A stretch of DNA of 64,000 bases from Pseudoselenomonas ruminis (GTDB lineage: Bacteria > Bacillota > Negativicutes > Selenomonadales > Selenomonadaceae). How positions within the stretch are numbered: the first letter of the stretch is position 1; every line of letters begins with the position of its first letter. The notes beneath the pieces were generated by a model that was not told where the DNA came from, ran no database searches, and saw only the letters and a list, made by a program, of their open reading frames with translations. The stretch spans positions 434,001 to 498,000 of the forward strand of contig NZ_VTOY01000001.1 in the NCBI RefSeq assembly GCF_008271295.1. Reading direction: 5' to 3'. Below, piece after piece: positions 9,600 through 18,698 of this stretch. Made by a program: the position numbers and the translations under genes.

Positions 9600-10220
9600 T
9601 TATTCCGGCTGCGGTGCCAAAGAACCTTCCACGGGCTGTTCTTCCGGGAAAGGTTCTTTTTCCTTGTGCTCGTTAAGCGCAAAACGGCGGACGATTCCCT
9701 CGGCCATGCCTTTATAATAACCAGCGGTTTCCGCTTCACTTCGCACACTGTCGCCAACGATGTTGGCAATGGCAAGAGAAATCAAGATTCCGATTATCGC
9801 GCCAAGGATGCCGCCAAAATAATCGGCTACGGCAATGAGAATCAGGCAGGAGATAAGCAGTAACATGCCATCGCCCGCTGCATTCGCCACGCCAAAACTG
9901 CCAGTATATTTCTTCCGCGCCTTTAACGACTGCTGATTATAATAATGCTGGAAGCACCATGGAATCGCGTAATTATTCAGTTCGTCAAGCGTTGCCGGGT
10001 GAAGTTCCTGATGCACGCGGCTCTCCTCTCGCAGCTGCACGAGAAACGCATTATGCAGGTAATCGCAGCTGATGACAATCTTCCACCCCTTGCCAATAAA
10101 AAAGGAACAAACGGGAATCTCATCCTCGTATAAGTATTTCGGCGTATTATCCCGCGCTGACCGCTTGATAAAAATTCCTTTATCGTCTTGATAGACCTTT
10201 GTTTCAATATCGTAATACAA
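9600..10220 (-). CDS. Hypothetical membrane-associated protein, 206 residues
   Basis: No family recognised. Residues 1-110 are soluble and charged. Residues about 118-155 hold two closely spaced hydrophobic segments (LLLISCLILIAVADYF and GAIIGILISLAIANIV), consistent with a helical hairpin in the membrane. The C-terminus is acidic and rich in Glu and Pro. The start is a TTG with AGGAG 10 bases upstream; no ATG is better placed. It is transcribed alone, away from neighbours. Secretion is unlikely because the N-terminus lacks a signal peptide. Confidence 0.7.
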   Translation of the reverse strand: MYYDIETKVYQDDKGIFIKRSARDNTPKYLYEDEIPVCSFFIGKGWKIVISCDYLHNAFLVQLREESRVHQELHPATLDELNNYAIPWCFQHYYNQQSLKARKKYTGSFGVANAAGDGMLLLISCLILIAVADYFGGILGAIIGILISLAIANIVGDSVRSEAETAGYYKGMAEGIVRRFALNEHKEKEPFPEEQPVEGSLAPQPE

Positions 10221-10330
10221 TTCACAATCACTCCTAGGGGACTATTATATCATACCTTTTTCGGCGAAGCTATGACGGATTGCCTTTCTTTGTATTTGTT
10301 TTAATTATATTTATTATTTTTTTATCTAAT

Positions 10331-10360
10331 AAAGGCGGCTGCGATCATGCAGCCGCCTTT
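10331..10360 (-). terminator. Hairpin terminator after murB
   Basis: A perfect 12-bp GC-rich stem (AAAGGCGGCTGC) with a 6-base loop starts 10 bases past the murB stop. Only three T residues follow, then a long AT-rich run, so termination may be partial or bidirectional. Confidence 0.65.
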
Positions 10361-10370
10361 GGCGTCTCAT

Positions 10371-11288
10371 TTATTCTTCTCCAATCATGCGGACTTCCGG
10401 CTGTAATTCCACACCGTGTTTTTCTTTGACCCGGCGCTGTACCTCATGAATGAGATTTACTACATCCGCAGCCGTAGCACCACCCGCATTGACTACAAAG
10501 CCGGCATGCTTCGTCGAGACCTGTGCTCCACCGACGGAGAAGCCCTTTAGTCCCGTCTGATCAATCAGCGTTCCAGCAAAGTATCCCTCCGGACGTTTAA
10601 ACGTACTGCCAGCGCTCGGCATCTCAAGGGGCTGTTTGCTCTCACGGCGCTGCGTATAGTCGGCAATCTTGGCACGGATTTCCTGTTCATCACCGCGCTC
10701 GAGCTGAAGCTCGACTTCACAGATTGCCTCGCCATTGCTCTGGAACACGCTGTGACGGTAGCCAAGTTCCATTTCTTCATGAGAAAACGTGTGCAGATTG
10801 CCCTGAGCATCGACAGCACGGACAATATCGGCAACATTTTTCGTTTCGCCGTCATAGGCACCGGCGTTCATGAAGATGGCACCGCCAATGCTGCCGGGAA
10901 TGCCGCAGGCATACTCAAGGCCCGTGAGACCATTAGCGGCTGCACATTCCGATACATCTTTTAACAGAGCACCAGCCCCGGCAATAATTCGCGTACCCTC
11001 GCAGCGAATCGCAGACATCGGTTTGGCAAATTTTATCACGACACCGCGAATCCCCTTATCGCGCACGAGCATGTTTGAACCATTGCCAAGCATTGTCAGC
11101 GGAAGTTCATATTCTTTTACAAGGCTCAGCACTTTCTGAACTTCTTCAAGCGACGCCGGAAAAATCAAGCAGTCCGCCGGGCCGCCAATTTCAAACGTCG
11201 TATGTTTACTCATGGGCTCGTCAAGCAGCAGCTGTTCCGGCTGCAAAAAAGCCTGGCAAGCCTTGACAAAGTTTTCATTGATTTTCAT
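10371..11288 (-). CDS. murB: UDP-N-acetylenolpyruvoylglucosamine reductase
   Basis: Reduces UDP-GlcNAc-enolpyruvate to UDP-MurNAc with NADPH in peptidoglycan precursor synthesis. The 305-residue protein has the FAD-binding motifs GGPADCLIFP and GNGSNMLVRD, the GIPGSIGGAIFMNAGAY signature, and the catalytic Ser region PSAGSTFKRPEG. The C-terminal extension and length match the short type IIb enzymes of Firmicutes. The ATG has AGGATG about nine bases upstream. It lies 18 bases downstream of trmL, so the two may share a transcript. Confidence 0.96.
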   Translation of the reverse strand: MKINENFVKACQAFLQPEQLLLDEPMSKHTTFEIGGPADCLIFPASLEEVQKVLSLVKEYELPLTMLGNGSNMLVRDKGIRGVVIKFAKPMSAIRCEGTRIIAGAGALLKDVSECAAANGLTGLEYACGIPGSIGGAIFMNAGAYDGETKNVADIVRAVDAQGNLHTFSHEEMELGYRHSVFQSNGEAICEVELQLERGDEQEIRAKIADYTQRRESKQPLEMPSAGSTFKRPEGYFAGTLIDQTGLKGFSVGGAQVSTKHAGFVVNAGGATAADVVNLIHEVQRRVKEKHGVELQPEVRMIGEE

Positions 11289-11306
11289 GCTATATCATCC
11301 TATCTA

Positions 11307-11798
11307 TTATTTCGACCACATGCGAAGTCCCGGACCTGCCTCGGCAAGATTGGCATAATCCATCTGGCGCATGGCTTCATACGCAACGATTGCTACGGAA
11401 TTGGAAAGGTTAAGCGAACGCGCCTCGGCAATCATCGGAATGCGAACGGTATTCTCCCAATTGGCATTGAGGATTTCCTCGGGAATACCGGCCGACTCCT
11501 TGCCAAATACCAGCATATCATCGTTCGTGTAATTTACTTCGGTGTGTGCGCGCGGTGCTTTCGTGGACAGATAATAAAAATTATGTCCATGATACATCGC
11601 GAGGACTTCGTCGAAATTCTCATGATAATGTACCTTTACCAAATGCCAGTAATCAAGTCCGGCCCGTTTCAGGTATTTATCATCGGTCGAAAAGCCAAGC
11701 GGCTTGACCAAATGCAGCTCAATGCCCGTAGCTGCACAAAGCCGAGCAATGTTGCCCGTGTTGCCGGGAATCTCCGGCTCTATTAAAACTATATGCAA
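11307..11798 (-). CDS. trmL: tRNA (cytidine/uridine-34-2'-O)-methyltransferase
   Basis: A 163-residue SPOUT-family enzyme that methylates the wobble ribose of tRNA-Leu in characterised homologues. The opening HIVLIEPEIPGNTGNIARLC and the knot motif near the C-terminus (IPMIAEARSLNLSNSVAI) are diagnostic. The start is a TTG preceded by GAGGTG with 6-base spacing. Nothing unusual in length. It is followed closely by murB. Confidence 0.92.
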   Translation of the reverse strand: MHIVLIEPEIPGNTGNIARLCAATGIELHLVKPLGFSTDDKYLKRAGLDYWHLVKVHYHENFDEVLAMYHGHNFYYLSTKAPRAHTEVNYTNDDMLVFGKESAGIPEEILNANWENTVRIPMIAEARSLNLSNSVAIVAYEAMRQMDYANLAEAGPGLRMWSK

Positions 11799-11852
11799 AA
11801 TCTACACCTCAAATCGTATTTCAACGTTCCTTATTATAGCGAATTCCCCAAA

Positions 11853-11884
11853 TAAATACAAGCCTTCCCGCTTTGGGAAGGCTT
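11853..11884 (-). terminator. Probable ilvD terminator
   Basis: A 10-bp stem AAGCCTTCCC / GGGAAGGCTT with a 5-base loop, followed on the minus strand by a moderately T-rich stretch. It lies 58 bases beyond the ilvD stop; the palindrome cluster 11892-11940 occupies the space between. An almost identical hairpin sits at 63071-63096. Confidence 0.6.
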
Positions 11885-11891
11885 GCGCATA

Positions 11892-11940
11892 ATGACAAGT
11901 CATTGACTTGTCAAGCTGACATGTCAAATTGACATGTCAA
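11892..11940. repeat. Cluster of four TTGACNNGTCAA-type palindromes
   Basis: Exact 12-mers at 11903-11914 (centre TT) and 11929-11940 (centre AT), plus near-matches at 11892-11903 (centre AA) and 11916-11927 (centre AT). The last two are spaced as palindrome-AAT-palindrome, the same layout as at 28671-28693. The cluster is intergenic, directly after the ilvD stop. It may bind a dimeric DNA-binding protein, or fold as hairpins in the ilvD 3' end. Confidence 0.8.
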
Positions 11941-11941
11941 T

Positions 11942-13594
11942 TCATTTAAGTACTGCACCCGTGCTGGCCGAGGTGGTGAGTTTTGCATAACGGGACAAAT
12001 AGCCATGCTTGATTTTGGGTTCCGGCTGTTTCCAGGCTGCTTTGCGTTTGGCAAGCTCTTCGTCGCTTACCTTGAGCTCGAGTTTACGGTTCGGGATATC
12101 GATGAGGATGGTATCGCCATCTTCGATAAGGGCGATCGGACCGCCCTCCATTGCCTCAGGCGAGACATGGCCAACGCAGGCGCCCTGGCTGGCACCGCTG
12201 AAACGGCCATCGGTGATGAGGCCGACCTTTAAGCCACGGCCCGTAATAACAGCCGTAGGATTGAGCATTTCCTGCATGCCTGGGCCGCCCTTCGGGCCCT
12301 CGTAACGGATGACGACGACATCACCATCAACGATGTCACCGGCCATGATGGCATCACAGGCGGCTGTTTCTGAATCATAACATTTGGCCGTGCCCTCATA
12401 GGTCAGCATATCGTCTTTTACGGCCGAAGCTTTGACAACGGCATAGTCCGGTGCCAGATTGCCTTTGAGGATGGCAATACCACCCTCCTTGCGATAAGGC
12501 TCCTCAACACTATGGATGACATTGCGGTCTAAGACTTTCGCATCTTTGATGCGATCGCCCATCGGGCCAGTTACGGTCAGTGCGTCAAGATGAATGAGAT
12601 CTTTCTTGGAAAGTTCATTCATAACGGCCGAAATGCCGCCTGCCTCATCGAGGTCAACCATGTGATGGGTTCCGCCCGGGCTGAGTTTCGTGATATACGG
12701 CGTGCGGCGTGAAATCTCATCAAACAACGGTGCCGGAATTTCAATGCCGGCCTCATGGGCAATAGCCGTCAAATGAAGAACGGTATTTGAAGAACCACCG
12801 ATTCCCATATCCACGGTGATGGCGTTTTCAAAGGCCTTGCGCGTCAAAATGTCACGTGGCTTGATGTCGTTCTTGACCAAATCCATGATGACGGCACCGG
12901 CACGTTTCGCGAGCAGGCGGCGGGCACCCGTATAAGCTGCCGGAATCGTGCCGTTGCCTGGCAGAGCCATGCCGAGAACTTCCGACAACGAGTTCATCGT
13001 ATTGGCGGTAAACAGGCCGGCGCAGGAACCACAGCCTGGGCAGCATTTTGCTTCAAGCTCGCGCATCTCGTCTTCAGACATTTCCCCCGCAGCATATTTT
13101 CCTGCCGCCTCGAAAGCCTGGCTGACACTGACATCGCGTCCATGGAAACGGCCGGGAAGCATCGGGCCGCCCGACACGACGACACACGGAATGTTGAGAC
13201 GAGCCGCTGCCATCAGCATGCCCGGTACGACTTTGTCACAGTTAGGAATCAGTACGAGTCCATCGAATCCAGAGGCCATTGCCACGGCTTCAACCGAATC
13301 CGCGATAAGCTCGCGGCTGGCCAGCGAGTATTTCATGCCCTGATGGCCCATGGCAATGCCGTCACAAACACCGATTGCCGGAAATTCCACCGGCGTACCG
13401 CCGGCTGCGGCTACGCCCAGCTTGGCTGCCTCAGCAATTTCGCGCAGGTGAATATGACCAGGAATGATTTCATTGAAGGAATTGCAAATGCCAATCAACG
13501 GCTTTTTCAAATCCTCCGGCCCATAGCCATTGGCATGGAATAACGAACGATGTGCGCAGCGGGTAGCGCCCTTCTTAACGATGTCACTTCTCAT
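11942..13594 (-). CDS. ilvD: Dihydroxy-acid dehydratase
   Basis: Dehydrates dihydroxy-acids to 2-oxo acids in valine, isoleucine and pantothenate synthesis. The 550-residue length is typical. Iron-sulfur ligands are visible in [11 protein letters not shown] and in [18 protein letters not shown], and the C-terminal signature is [19 protein letters not shown]. The ATG has GGAG seven bases upstream. It stands alone here, without the other ilv genes, and has its own promoter and a leader of about 90 bases. The leader contains a small GGGAT...ATCCC hairpin (about 13635-13651); no T-box features were found. Confidence 0.97.
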   Translation of the reverse strand: MRSDIVKKGATRCAHRSLFHANGYGPEDLKKPLIGICNSFNEIIPGHIHLREIAEAAKLGVAAAGGTPVEFPAIGVCDGIAMGHQGMKYSLASRELIADSVEAVAMASGFDGLVLIPNCDKVVPGMLMAAARLNIPCVVVSGGPMLPGRFHGRDVSVSQAFEAAGKYAAGEMSEDEMRELEAKCCPGCGSCAGLFTANTMNSLSEVLGMALPGNGTIPAAYTGARRLLAKRAGAVIMDLVKNDIKPRDILTRKAFENAITVDMGIGGSSNTVLHLTAIAHEAGIEIPAPLFDEISRRTPYITKLSPGGTHHMVDLDEAGGISAVMNELSKKDLIHLDALTVTGPMGDRIKDAKVLDRNVIHSVEEPYRKEGGIAILKGNLAPDYAVVKASAVKDDMLTYEGTAKCYDSETAACDAIMAGDIVDGDVVVIRYEGPKGGPGMQEMLNPTAVITGRGLKVGLITDGRFSGASQGACVGHVSPEAMEGGPIALIEDGDTILIDIPNRKLELKVSDEELAKRKAAWKQPEPKIKHGYLSRYAKLTTSASTGAVLK

Positions 13595-13690
13595 TTTTCA
13601 ACTCTCCTAATCCTGAGACATAAACTTCATCGCGAGGGATTGTCTATCCCATTCAGACATTTGATGATAAAATCTCATTACATAGTTACA

Positions 13691-13719
13691 ATTCTACTTC
13701 ATTCAGTCGCGAAAAACAA
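13691..13719 (-). promoter_or_regulatory. Probable ilvD promoter
   Basis: TTGTTT (13719-13714) and TAGAAT (13696-13691) are 17 bases apart on the minus strand, about 97 bases before the ilvD ATG. The match is moderate, but position and spacing are right. Confidence 0.6.
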
Positions 13720-13757
13720 GTAATCCAACGAAAAATATTTACACTGTTACAGCAAAA

Positions 13758-14294
13758 TCAGAATTCAATTCCCTGCTGCGCCTTGATGCCTTGTTCATAA
13801 GGATGCTTGATCTGTACCATTTCGGTGACCAAATCAGCTTTTTCAATGACTTCCGGCTTTGCCTCGCGGCCGGTCAGAACTACGTGCACATTCTTCGGGC
13901 GGCAGGCTAAAAGTTCCATTACATCGGCCACGGTAATCAATCCAAACTTCACCGCATAGTTGATTTCATCGAGAATGACCAAGTCCCAGCTTCCACTTGC
14001 TATAGCTTCACGGGCCATGGCCAGTGCTTTAGCAGCTGCTTCTTTATGCTCGCGTTCCTCATGTTCATCGGTATTGGTAAACCCCAACCCGCACTGTTTG
14101 ATTTCAATGCGGCCATCCGCAGCCGCCAAAGTCTCAATTGTCTTTAGTTCACCGTATTTCCAGCCGCCTTTTATGAATTGGAGAATACAGACGCGAAGTC
14201 CATCTCCCCAGGCTCTGGCCGCCAGTCCCAAGGCCGCGGTTGTCTTGCCCTTTCCGTTTCCTGTATGAACAATAACCAATCCATGCTTTTCCAA
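13758..14294 (-). CDS. cobO: Cob(I)yrinic acid a,c-diamide adenosyltransferase
   Basis: Transfers the adenosyl group of ATP to cobalt(I) corrinoids (CobA/CobO/BtuR family). The 178-residue protein starts with the P-loop variant GNGKGKTTAALG (residues 12-23), and VILDEINYAVKFGL is the conserved Walker-B region of this family. The start is a TTG with GAGGTG seven bases upstream. No other cobalamin gene is nearby, so it may serve corrinoid salvage. It is divergent from the SGNH hydrolase gene at 14374; their starts are about 80 bases apart. Confidence 0.9.
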   Translation of the reverse strand: MEKHGLVIVHTGNGKGKTTAALGLAARAWGDGLRVCILQFIKGGWKYGELKTIETLAAADGRIEIKQCGLGFTNTDEHEEREHKEAAAKALAMAREAIASGSWDLVILDEINYAVKFGLITVADVMELLACRPKNVHVVLTGREAKPEVIEKADLVTEMVQIKHPYEQGIKAQQGIEF

Positions 14295-14373
14295 TACCTA
14301 TCACCTCTAAAATATGTTATACTTAGTGATATACAATATTTTAAATAAAATTCCTGCAATTTGGTGTTTATAT

Positions 14374-15993
14374 ATGAAGAAATTTTTACTTTTTGTTTTT
14401 ATTATTGCTTGTTTCACGACATTTTCTGCCTACGTCGCCGAAAAAACGGACATTCTTGGACTTCAGGGAATGACGCTTCAGACTTCGTTTGACGAACAGG
14501 ATGGCCATATGGTTCTCTCGTGGGATCCGCTCCCTTACCCTTGTTTTTATAAAGTCGATACGTATTCGCATACGACGGGACTTGTGGAAGGTGAACCGGA
14601 ATACCATTTCTTTACGAGCGGTTTTACGCATAACGCTTCTTATGAAGTACCGCGCAGCGGTATTCCGACCTGTTACCGCGTTACGGCTTATGGCCTTTTT
14701 GGCCCGCTCACGCCACCCTCGGAACCAATCGAAAATCCAATCTACAACAAAAATATACCGTCGCCAGCGACGATTACGCATTATACCGAAGAAAAACCTG
14801 CCAGCCTGATGCCCTTTCTCGTCTGGCATGCAGTTCCGAACGCTGTCTGCTATGAGGTGGAGCTTTTGGCAGGCAAACCGGCGCAGGAAGGCGGCACTAC
14901 CCCCGATAAGGCCAATCACCTGGAAAGCACCCAGCTGATTTTTACCAATGGCTGGCAGGCCGACCTGAAAAAATACGCGCACCGGAAATTCATTTACTGG
15001 CGTGTCCGTGCTTTGGACATCCATCACAATCCGATTGGCGAATTTTCCAAGGCCGAAGAATTGCATATAAATCCCGATCTCCCTCAGCCCGACCATCCCC
15101 TGCTCAATACCGTTGACCAGATGCCAAACTTCCAAATGCCAGTTTATCCGGTCTATCAGTGGATTCCGCTAAATAAAGCCACACGCTATGAGGTGGAACT
15201 CATGATTCATCCGCCAGCAGAAGAAAACGGTACCGAACCGGAAGACGATGCCGTTTGGCGCAAAACGGTCGATGCGACATCGGCCTGCTACGATGAATAT
15301 CCCCGTCCCTATGCCGGCGATTACTATTGGCGCGTCCGGGCTGTAGATGCACAGGGCAAAACGATTGGCAGCTGGTCCGATACCGCCCACTTTACGATGC
15401 CACAGCTCCCGGAGCGCGTGCCGGTTGCCGTTCTTGGCGACAGCATTACCCATGGCGGCGGTGCGGTTTCCAATTCGCCAGCAGCCTTAGAGTACAGCTA
15501 CACCACGTATTTTGATTTCCCCTGTCTGAACCTTGGACGAAGCGGCGATACGTCAAAGACTTCGATGGAACGCTTTGACCAGGATGTACTTCCCGTTCAT
15601 CCCATCAATCTGCTGATCCTTACAGGAACTAACAGCCTGCGGGCTTCCGATATATCTCCGGAAAGCGTGGTAAACGATTTAAAAATCATCCGCGATAAAT
15701 GTCTGGCCAATGACATTCGCCCCATCTTTATGACGCTGATGCCTGTCAATCCACCAAACATCAAGTTTGCGTTCCAGGCTCCTACGGACCCAAAGTGGGA
15801 AACTAAGCTCAAGATTATCAACGGCTGGATTCGCCAGCAGGATTACTACATCGATTTGGAGCCGTATTTCTACGACCCCACGCATAAAATAATGGACAAT
15901 AAATTTTCTGTGGACGGCCTTCATCCCGATGTCTATGGCAAAATGCTCATGGGCGAAATCATCAATATGAATCAGGATAAGCTGCTGCGCTAA
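14374..15993 (+). CDS. Secreted or anchored SGNH/GDSL hydrolase with three FN3-like modules
   Basis: 539 residues from the ATG at 14374, chosen because it opens a signal-anchor (MKKFLLFVFIIACF). Three repeated beta-rich modules follow; the second and third share a W...YEVEL...YWRVRA.D pattern (roughly residues 45-115, 150-235 and 255-340). The C-terminal SGNH esterase domain has the nucleophile in GDSITHGGG (Ser357), the block III motif LTGTNSLR, and the catalytic pair DGLHPD (Asp514, His517). It probably removes acyl groups from an envelope polymer; the substrate is unknown. A paralogue with two modules lies at 25892-27277 on the other strand. Confident of fold, not of substrate. Confidence 0.82.
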   Translation: MKKFLLFVFIIACFTTFSAYVAEKTDILGLQGMTLQTSFDEQDGHMVLSWDPLPYPCFYKVDTYSHTTGLVEGEPEYHFFTSGFTHNASYEVPRSGIPTCYRVTAYGLFGPLTPPSEPIENPIYNKNIPSPATITHYTEEKPASLMPFLVWHAVPNAVCYEVELLAGKPAQEGGTTPDKANHLESTQLIFTNGWQADLKKYAHRKFIYWRVRALDIHHNPIGEFSKAEELHINPDLPQPDHPLLNTVDQMPNFQMPVYPVYQWIPLNKATRYEVELMIHPPAEENGTEPEDDAVWRKTVDATSACYDEYPRPYAGDYYWRVRAVDAQGKTIGSWSDTAHFTMPQLPERVPVAVLGDSITHGGGAVSNSPAALEYSYTTYFDFPCLNLGRSGDTSKTSMERFDQDVLPVHPINLLILTGTNSLRASDISPESVVNDLKIIRDKCLANDIRPIFMTLMPVNPPNIKFAFQAPTDPKWETKLKIINGWIRQQDYYIDLEPYFYDPTHKIMDNKFSVDGLHPDVYGKMLMGEIINMNQDKLLR

Positions 15994-15995
15994 TA

Positions 15996-16031
15996 CAAAG
16001 CACTGGATTCGAAAAGACTCCAGTGCTTTTT
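15996..16031 (+). terminator. Terminator of the SGNH hydrolase gene
   Basis: An 11-bp stem (AAAGCACTGGA / TCCAGTGCTTT) with an 11-base loop and a T run begins three bases after the stop codon. Confidence 0.85.
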
Positions 16032-16071
16032 GTATTGAACCTAATTGATTGGAATTTATTCACAAATATCA

Positions 16072-16100
16072 TTGACACTGCGCAAAAACTTGCGTATACT
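16072..16100 (+). promoter_or_regulatory. Near-consensus promoter for the 86-residue orphan gene
   Basis: TTGACA (16072-16077), a 17-base spacer and TATACT (16095-16100). This is the best sigma-70-type promoter in the window. Predicted start near 16107, giving a leader of about 109 bases. Confidence 0.8.
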
Positions 16101-16116
16101 TGGTACCGTATTCATG

Positions 16117-16202
16117 AAATCGAAACAAGGGAATTTCGATTTTCTAATATATTTGGGATAAAAAGATGTTAAGGATTTTGGATTGGGATTGCTCACAATC
16201 CC
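16117..16202 (+). promoter_or_regulatory. Structured 5' leader with two hairpins
   Basis: Hairpin 1 is AAATCGAAA / TTTCGATTT (16117-16142), near the transcript start. Hairpin 2 is GGGATTG-CTCA-CAATCCC (16185-16202), ending one base before the Shine-Dalgarno AAGGAGG (16204-16210). Such placement could control ribosome access or protect the mRNA 5' end. No known riboswitch family was recognised. Confidence 0.5.
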
Positions 16203-16215
16203 CAAGGAGGATATT

Positions 16216-16476
16216 ATGAAGAATCTTGAATGGTGCGAACTCGCGAATAAATTCTATGCGTTTAAGAGCATTGCGGATCAGCTCGGTTTTTATGTACCGG
16301 AACTGCAGGGCATGGAGCACAGCCTTGAGCTTTGTCGTCCGTTTGCTTTTGACGCTGCGGTTGAGACGAAGGTTCGCAACCTCTCCGAAACGCAGCTTCC
16401 GAAAATCGACTTCTCGAAGCTGGCTGTCGCACATCCGCCGGTTTACGACGAAAACGACGAATTGGCTCAGGCCTGA
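16216..16476 (+). CDS. Orphan small protein, 86 residues
   Basis: Starts MKNLEWCELANKFYAFK, with a strong AAGGAGG five bases upstream. No signal peptide or membrane segment. The N-terminal half looks helical, and the C-terminus is short, acidic and Pro-containing. I do not recognise the family. The unit is complete: near-consensus promoter, structured leader, ideal ribosome site and a strong terminator. This suggests a highly expressed small protein. The neighbours (SGNH hydrolase upstream, converging histidine kinase downstream) give no clue to function. Confidence 0.7.
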   Translation: MKNLEWCELANKFYAFKSIADQLGFYVPELQGMEHSLELCRPFAFDAAVETKVRNLSETQLPKIDFSKLAVAHPPVYDENDELAQA

Positions 16477-16481
16477 CATAA

Positions 16482-16517
16482 AAAAGGAGCACTTCCAAAG
16501 GAAGTGCTCTTTTTTTG
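16482..16517. terminator. Bidirectional terminator between converging genes
   Basis: A 10-bp stem GAGCACTTCC / GGAAGTGCTC with a 3-base loop has T runs on both strands. It serves the small gene on the plus strand and the histidine kinase on the minus strand. Confidence 0.85.
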
Positions 16518-16519
16518 TC

Positions 16520-18670
16520 TCAATCCAGATACTCATGCAGCTTCTGGAACAGGCTTGGCAAGTCTATCGGCTTTAAGATGTAGTCATTCATGCCGCTTTC
16601 CTTGGCGGCTTTGCGGTCTTCATCAAACGCATTGGCCGTCATCGCAACAATCGGTACAGTCTTCGTCCATTCGGTTTTCATGGAACGAATCATCTTTGTA
16701 GCCTCGAGCCCATTCATGACCGGCATTTGCAAATCCATAAGGATCAGGCCGTAGCCATGGTCACCAGCTTTAGCCACCATATCTATAGCTTCCGCGCCAT
16801 TTCCAGCCAATTCCAGCTCAATCCCGGTTCCCTCCAGGAGCGCAAAGACAATCTCCGCGTTGATTTCATTGTCTTCGACGAGCAGCACACGTCCCTGAAT
16901 CTTTTCCCGATTCAGGACTTCACTGCTGTTATCGAGCTTGCTGTTCCCCGTCGCAGGCATTTCAATATAGGCATCGTTGATTTTGCTTCCCACCGGCACG
17001 ATAATTTCATCGTCGCTAGCGTTTTTCTTCTCCGTTTGTTCCGTCTCATCGACAATGCGGAACAAGAAATTCATGGTGATTTCGGTGCCGGTTCCCAGTT
17101 CGCTCCAAACCGAAATGTCACCGCCCATCATATCCACGATGTTTTTGACGATGGCCATGCCGAGGCCGGTTCCTTCTGTTTTGCTGACGGTACTTGTCCG
17201 CTCCCGCGTAAACGGTTCGAATAGATGCGAGAGGAATTTCGGATCCATGCCAATGCCCGTATCGCGAACGGAGAACGTAAAGCTTGCATAGCCGGCCGGT
17301 GCTTGGGCATGCTGCGAAATCTCCAGGGCGACTTTGCCGCCGGGCTTCGTGAACTTGACTGAATTGGAAAGACAGTTTAAGAGAACTTGTTTAAGACGCA
17401 GGTAATCGCACATGATCCGCGTATTCGTTATCGCGTCCATATCCACGGTAAATTCCAGCTGATGCGCCTGCACATCGAGCTGCAGGATATTGTGAATCTC
17501 CTTTACGACATCGCCTAAATCCGTCTCGGTTTCCCCAAGATTCATGCGCCCGCTTTCGATGCGGCTCATGTCGAGCACATCGTTGATAAGCGACAGCAAA
17601 TGATTGCTGGCCGTAGCAATCTTATCGAGGTATTCCCGCACGCGGCCGACTTCTTCGATATGGGCAGCGGCCAAAGCGGTATAGCCCATGATGGCATTCA
17701 TCGGCGTCCGGATATCGTGGGACATATTGGTCAAAAAATCCGTCTTGGCCTGATTGGCGGCATTGGCCTGCTGCAGGGCAAGTTCCAACTGCTCATGCTG
17801 CAGGGCAAGCTCCTGATTCTGCTCGTTGATGAGTTTTGTCATCTCAAGTTCTTTGGCCTGGTTATAATCAATGCCGATAAACGAAAGAATGATGCGCGTA
17901 GCCTTGCCGTCTTCGCCACGGTCGTGGACTTGAAACAGTGCCCGGCGCCAAGTGTTATCCTTGCCAATTAGTTCATACATATACTCGCGCCGCGGGCTGC
18001 CACCGATAAAGTCCTTTACAAACAGCGGATTGGCAAGATTCTTCCAGACCTTCTGGTATTTTTCTTTTACCCGCGGAATAATCCTGCCGATGACATCCGC
18101 ATAGGGAACCGTCATGCCCGTTTGATCTTCGAGTCCTTCGGTCGCCCAGAAGATGCGGATTCTGCCGGCGTTTAAATCGCAGAGGTAAACCGCATCGTAT
18201 TCTTTAATCAATTGTTTGTTGACTATAGCTGCCGCAATGTCCTGGTCGCGCAGGCGTATTCCGAGGACAACGGTGCCGGACTCATGACCGGCCATATCAA
18301 CCCCTACGAATTTCATTTCGCCAAAGCGGACTTGTCCATCGAGCAACAGGGAAAACCGAAGCGTATAAGAGTGTTCGTCCGTCAACTTTTTCCGGACAAC
18401 ACTTAGCGACGTCATGGCCCGGACGCGCAATTTTTCGAGCGGATGAACCTTTTCCTCTACATAATCCTTGATGGTGTCTTCATACCCTGTTATCTCCCCC
18501 ACCTTGCTGGTGTTGCAGAGAATATTGGATTGCGACAGGCATTCCATCGTCCCATCGGCTAAATTGATGCGATAGGCAGCCGCAAATTCTTCGGCTAATG
18601 CCAACAAAGCATCAATGTATTCACGTTTCATTGCTGCTGCAAGCTGCTTTTCATTATTTATATCGTTCAT
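16520..18670 (-). CDS. Hybrid sensor histidine kinase with C-terminal receiver
   Basis: 716 residues. Residues 1-270 form two PAS-like sensor regions without membrane helices, so sensing is probably cytoplasmic. A short coiled coil (about 275-305) leads to the HisKA dimerisation helix with His318 in [15 protein letters not shown]. The HATPase domain follows (about 425-545, with GTGLGMAIVKNIV), and a receiver spans 593-716 with phospho-acceptor Asp646 in LILMDLQMP. It is 28 bases downstream of the cheB-like gene and probably co-transcribed with it. No transmitter output or Hpt domain is present, so phosphate must pass to a partner elsewhere. The start ATG has AAGGAG seven bases upstream. Confidence 0.92.
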   Translation of the reverse strand: MNDINNEKQLAAAMKREYIDALLALAEEFAAAYRINLADGTMECLSQSNILCNTSKVGEITGYEDTIKDYVEEKVHPLEKLRVRAMTSLSVVRKKLTDEHSYTLRFSLLLDGQVRFGEMKFVGVDMAGHESGTVVLGIRLRDQDIAAAIVNKQLIKEYDAVYLCDLNAGRIRIFWATEGLEDQTGMTVPYADVIGRIIPRVKEKYQKVWKNLANPLFVKDFIGGSPRREYMYELIGKDNTWRRALFQVHDRGEDGKATRIILSFIGIDYNQAKELEMTKLINEQNQELALQHEQLELALQQANAANQAKTDFLTNMSHDIRTPMNAIMGYTALAAAHIEEVGRVREYLDKIATASNHLLSLINDVLDMSRIESGRMNLGETETDLGDVVKEIHNILQLDVQAHQLEFTVDMDAITNTRIMCDYLRLKQVLLNCLSNSVKFTKPGGKVALEISQHAQAPAGYASFTFSVRDTGIGMDPKFLSHLFEPFTRERTSTVSKTEGTGLGMAIVKNIVDMMGGDISVWSELGTGTEITMNFLFRIVDETEQTEKKNASDDEIIVPVGSKINDAYIEMPATGNSKLDNSSEVLNREKIQGRVLLVEDNEINAEIVFALLEGTGIELELAGNGAEAIDMVAKAGDHGYGLILMDLQMPVMNGLEATKMIRSMKTEWTKTVPIVAMTANAFDEDRKAAKESGMNDYILKPIDLPSLFQKLHEYLD

Positions 18671-18698
18671 TGTTAAGCTCCTTATGACACCCGCCTAG

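Noticed and set aside
13595-13690. T-box or branched-chain amino acid leader for ilvD
   Set aside because: No T-box sequence, specifier stem or Ile/Val/Leu-rich leader peptide was found; only a small hairpin.
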